Assembly (NCBI GenBank): GCA_050011775.1
Contig: JBEKIL010000005.1
Span: 190,719 to 254,718 of the forward strand
Direction of reading: 5' to 3'
Source: CAVZMI01 sp050011775
GTDB lineage: Bacteria > Bacteroidota > Ignavibacteria > UBA10030 > CAVZMI01
Length of the DNA: 64,000 nt
Both the position numbers and the translations under genes were made by a program. Below the pieces are notes generated by a model. The model had not been told where the DNA came from. It searched no databases and saw nothing but the letters and a program-made list of their open reading frames with translations. Shown here one piece after another: positions 61,313 through 64,000 of the stretch (position 1 is the stretch's first letter; every line of letters begins with the position of its first letter).

Positions 61313-64000
61313 ATGAACAATAAATTGAAAAAAATTTTTATTATCTCTGCAATCGCCATGCTATATTCCGGATTGCTTTTTAGTCAAACTATAAAACCAA
61401 GGCCGCGATCTAGCGACTTGTTATACGAGTATCGTTTAGACTTGCGTGAGTTAGGAATAGATCCTGATAATAAACAACAAGTTTTAGATTCGTTAAATTC
61501 TTCTAATGATTATCTCAGATATCATTTATATAATTATTGTAAGGAAGCGAAGATTGTAGAAGCATTGCCAATCCTTAAAAGTCTTTTTTATAAATATCCG
61601 TCTACACAATCAACTGGTAGTTGTAATCCCAGCAGAGGAACTGAGGATAGAGTTCAAATATTGGATGCAGTATTAGCGATGGATGGGGATGGATTTCAAC
61701 AGGAATTCCGATTAGAACTAGATTCTCTGAATAACTACCTTGAGAAGGATGCACATTACTATATACGTTTTGCATCATATCTAATGAAAAAATATCAAGA
61801 TGATTATGGTTTTAACACAATGATTAAATTTTATACAATAAAAGAAAATCGTATAAAATTTAAATTTGAAGCACAGTTACAATTTTTACGGCCGTTTTAT
61901 AATTCATCACATAACGCGGAAGTCATTGAAGCATTGCGATTTGTTTGCCGCGAAGACCCGGGCCGCGCTTTTAGCGGACAAGCGTTGGATGAATTAAAAG
62001 GAATCCCAGACCCGCAATTTGAATCATTTGCATATGAACTTTCAAAAACCGATACATCCAGCTCAATCAGATCTAGCGCGCGTTGGTTGTTAAATGAAAT
62101 AGGAAGTCCCCTCTATTTAACCTCGTTGATTGATGCTTTAAAGTTTGAGACGGAAGGTCGTAGGTGGTACTATGCTTGGTTACTAGACAGCCGACAAGTA
62201 TGGGCATATAAATATGTCCTTGATCTATATAAAAACAACACTTTTCCAGCAGACCGATCATTCGTAGAGATAGAATTAAATCAATATCCTTTTCATCTGT
62301 CACCTCCTTCCAATATCAAATCAAAAATGCTTCTGGATAGTTTGACAAATTCTTTACCACAATTGCTAAATTACAATTGGATTGGCAATCAAAACTTCGT
62401 TTCCGAATTAAATGAATATTTAGCAAATGCGCAGAACAAACTAAATACTGGTGACTCCATCAATTGTGCCCGACAAATTAGAATCTTCCAACAACTAGTA
62501 GATCAAGAATATCGCGACTCACTTAACAATAACGGCAAGTTTGTCACGGTCGAAGGCTGGAAGTTTCTCTATTACAATGCACAATATATCTTGGATCGAT
62601 CACCTCAAATACCGCCTGATCCGATTATTATTAATATTGCTCCAGCGAATATAATAGCCAACAGTAATCCATTCACACTGACAGTAACCGGCAAGAATTT
62701 TTTAAGTGGTTCAACAGTATATTGGAACAATCAACCGAAGGCAACTACTTTTATCTCCGATACAATTCTACAATGTGGCATTCTGGCAGGTGATATTACG
62801 GCTGTAGATTCTCCGTTTGTCACTGTAAAAAACCCTGACGGAGGAGAGTCCAACGGTATCCGCTTCTACATAAAGCTGCAACCGCAAGTAACAGGATGCG
62901 TTGTAAAACTTATCAATAGCAGTGTTGTGAAACTAACCAGCGGAGCGCTTCAATACTACGAAGGCAACTGGAAAGACGCCGTCAATAACAACGACGGCAC
63001 ATTCACCATTACTACAAGCCAAAAAACCTTAAGTCTACGAATGACATACGAGTACGGCACACAAACAAAATCAAATGTGCCAGTTACCAGTGATACAGTA
63101 GTTTTTCAAACCGTCAATGCACAAATTCAACTGCAAAATAGTAACGGTGCCTTGATAGACACAGGCACAGTGCAATATTATGCAGGTGCGTGGAGAAACT
63201 TCGGAACAACAACAAATGGGATTGCAGCTAAAGAGCTTCTGCCAAATACATATTCATTCAGAATGACCTATGCTTATGCTAGCAAGGATAAACAACAAGA
63301 TATAGGCAACAACTCAACTGTTGTTTTTCAGACTGTTAACGCTTCAGTTCAATTGCAGAACAGTCAGGGTAGTCTTATAGATCAGGGAACTGTACAATAC
63401 TACTCAGGAGCATGGAGAAACTTTGGGACTACTATAAACGGAGTAGCAACAAAAGAACTATTGCCAAATAATTATTCATTCAGAATGATCTATGCATTTG
63501 CGAGCAAGGACAAACAGCAAGATATAGGAACAAATAGTACAGTGGTCTTTCAAACTGTCAATACAGCAGTACAATTGCAGAATAGTCAGGGTAGTCTGAT
63601 GGATCAGGGAACTGTACAATACTACTCAGGAGCTTGGAGAAGTTTCGGTACAACAAGTGGTGGAGCGGCAAATAAAGAGCTACTGCCCAATAATTATTCA
63701 TTCAGAATGACCCATGAATACATATCCCTGGATAAGTCACAGGATATTTCAACAAATAATACCGTAAGCTTCTCGACGGTGTTATGTACTGTGAGAGTGA
63801 AGAATTCACAGAATCAGCCGGTCGATAATGCACAGGCAAGTTATTATTCAGGTGCGTGGAGGCAGATTGGAAATACAGTGAACGGCGAGGTGACTAAGGA
63901 GTTACTGCCGGTGAATTTGACATTCAGGGTGAAGTTGGGAACAGTTCAACAGGACAAGGCACAGAACTTATCGACAAATAATGTGGTGGAGTTTAGTTTG
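61313..64000 (+). CDS. Large exported repeat protein with IPT/TIG domain (cut by the window end)
   Basis: An open frame from ATG 61313 (GGAG 6 nt upstream) to the window end, 896 codons with no stop. A Sec signal (LLFSQT near 26) is followed by a helical, AT-rich region to about residue 430. An IPT/TIG-like domain (about 437-525: INIAPANII, LTVTGKNFLSGSTVYWNNQ) comes next, and then five 74-residue tandem repeats. The layout suits a surface or secreted adhesin-like protein. The end, where a sorting domain might lie, is missing. It is probably cotranscribed with the HExxH gene. Confidence 0.8.
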   Translation, partial: MNNKLKKIFIISAIAMLYSGLLFSQTIKPRPRSSDLLYEYRLDLRELGIDPDNKQQVLDSLNSSNDYLRYHLYNYCKEAKIVEALPILKSLFYKYPSTQSTGSCNPSRGTEDRVQILDAVLAMDGDGFQQEFRLELDSLNNYLEKDAHYYIRFASYLMKKYQDDYGFNTMIKFYTIKENRIKFKFEAQLQFLRPFYNSSHNAEVIEALRFVCREDPGRAFSGQALDELKGIPDPQFESFAYELSKTDTSSSIRSSARWLLNEIGSPLYLTSLIDALKFETEGRRWYYAWLLDSRQVWAYKYVLDLYKNNTFPADRSFVEIELNQYPFHLSPPSNIKSKMLLDSLTNSLPQLLNYNWIGNQNFVSELNEYLANAQNKLNTGDSINCARQIRIFQQLVDQEYRDSLNNNGKFVTVEGWKFLYYNAQYILDRSPQIPPDPIIINIAPANIIANSNPFTLTVTGKNFLSGSTVYWNNQPKATTFISDTILQCGILAGDITAVDSPFVTVKNPDGGESNGIRFYIKLQPQVTGCVVKLINSSVVKLTSGALQYYEGNWKDAVNNNDGTFTITTSQKTLSLRMTYEYGTQTKSNVPVTSDTVVFQTVNAQIQLQNSNGALIDTGTVQYYAGAWRNFGTTTNGIAAKELLPNTYSFRMTYAYASKDKQQDIGNNSTVVFQTVNASVQLQNSQGSLIDQGTVQYYSGAWRNFGTTINGVATKELLPNNYSFRMIYAFASKDKQQDIGTNSTVVFQTVNTAVQLQNSQGSLMDQGTVQYYSGAWRSFGTTSGGAANKELLPNNYSFRMTHEYISLDKSQDISTNNTVSFSTVLCTVRVKNSQNQPVDNAQASYYSGAWRQIGNTVNGEVTKELLPVNLTFRVKLGTVQQDKAQNLSTNNVVEFSL
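62900..64000 (+). repeat. Five tandem 222-bp (74-residue) repeats
   Basis: Units begin at 62900, 63122, 63344, 63566 and 63788, exactly 222 bp apart; the fifth is cut 9 bp short by the window end. The consensus contains VQLQNSQGSLIDQGTVQYY, SGAWRNFGTT, KELLPNNYSFRM and STVVFQTVN. Units 2-4 are nearly identical, while units 1 and 5 have diverged, which suggests recent expansion of the centre. Confidence 0.92.

Overview
The window looks like chromosome of a Gram-negative member of the Bacteroidota/Chlorobi-Ignavibacteria lineage. This placement is inferred from family knowledge. The secreted protein at 2472-3554 ends in a type IX secretion C-terminal domain beginning NYPNPFNP, as is common in that group. 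Lipid-A-type outer membrane genes (Kdo synthesis, Lpt export, heptosyltransferase-like GT9), many lipoproteins with LSSC-like lipoboxes, Complex I membrane subunits and an MEP-pathway ispE fit with it. No tRNA, rRNA, CRISPR array or intact transposase was seen.

Layout. 1-3.6 kb (minus): a cut-off conserved gene, a DUF3108-like exported protein, a GT9 glycosyltransferase and a T9SS-exported SGNH-like protein. 3.8-15 kb (plus): an accessory stretch of small lipoprotein, two GNAT acetyltransferases, a HEAT / membrane / HEAT trio, a beta-lactamase-fold lipoprotein, two methyltransferases, a GH5 glycosidase, a VOC protein, a Cys-cluster protein, deoC and an Ntn-hydrolase with a TPR tail. 15-34.3 kb (minus): greA, ribBA, yajC, tgt, an AspT/YidE-type transporter, then vanZ-like, nnr, nuoN, a cation/proton antiporter, nuoM, nuoL, nuoK, nuoJ, an outer-membrane protein, a NatAB-type ABC exporter and asnS. 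34.4-41.6 kb (mainly plus): a strong promoter and structured leader ahead of a lipoprotein, an SDR gene with a heptamer tandem repeat upstream, a metal-uptake cluster that lacks its ATPase, and a GT4 glycosyltransferase. 41.9-50.5 kb: nadA, hrcA-grpE-dnaJ, ComEA-like, PilM-like, rsmD, coaD and two tandem PAP2 phosphatases. 50.7-59 kb: a nine-gene operon kdsA-kdsC-kdsD-lptC-lptA-lptB-aroF-tyrA-ispE. 59.1-64 kb: two AT-rich exported proteins, the second with 74-residue tandem repeats and cut by the window end.

The most notable signal is at 50742-50921, upstream of kdsA. A promoter leads into a 20-codon open frame carrying Phe, four Tyr and two Trp codons. Its RNA can fold into a 1:2 hairpin, a competing antiterminator and a strong intrinsic terminator, which is the layout of a ribosome-mediated attenuator. 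The operon it would control starts with Kdo/LPS genes and carries DAHP synthase and prephenate dehydrogenase only at its seventh and eighth positions. Aromatic amino acid supply may therefore set transcription of LPS precursor synthesis and transport together with aromatic synthesis.

Other structure worth following: several families of short palindromic intergenic repeats, including an exact 39-nt match in opposite orientations 37 kb apart and hairpins with compensatory changes; a perfect TTGACA-17-TATAAT promoter followed by a long interrupted hairpin; and an antiporter gene inserted between nuoM and nuoN.
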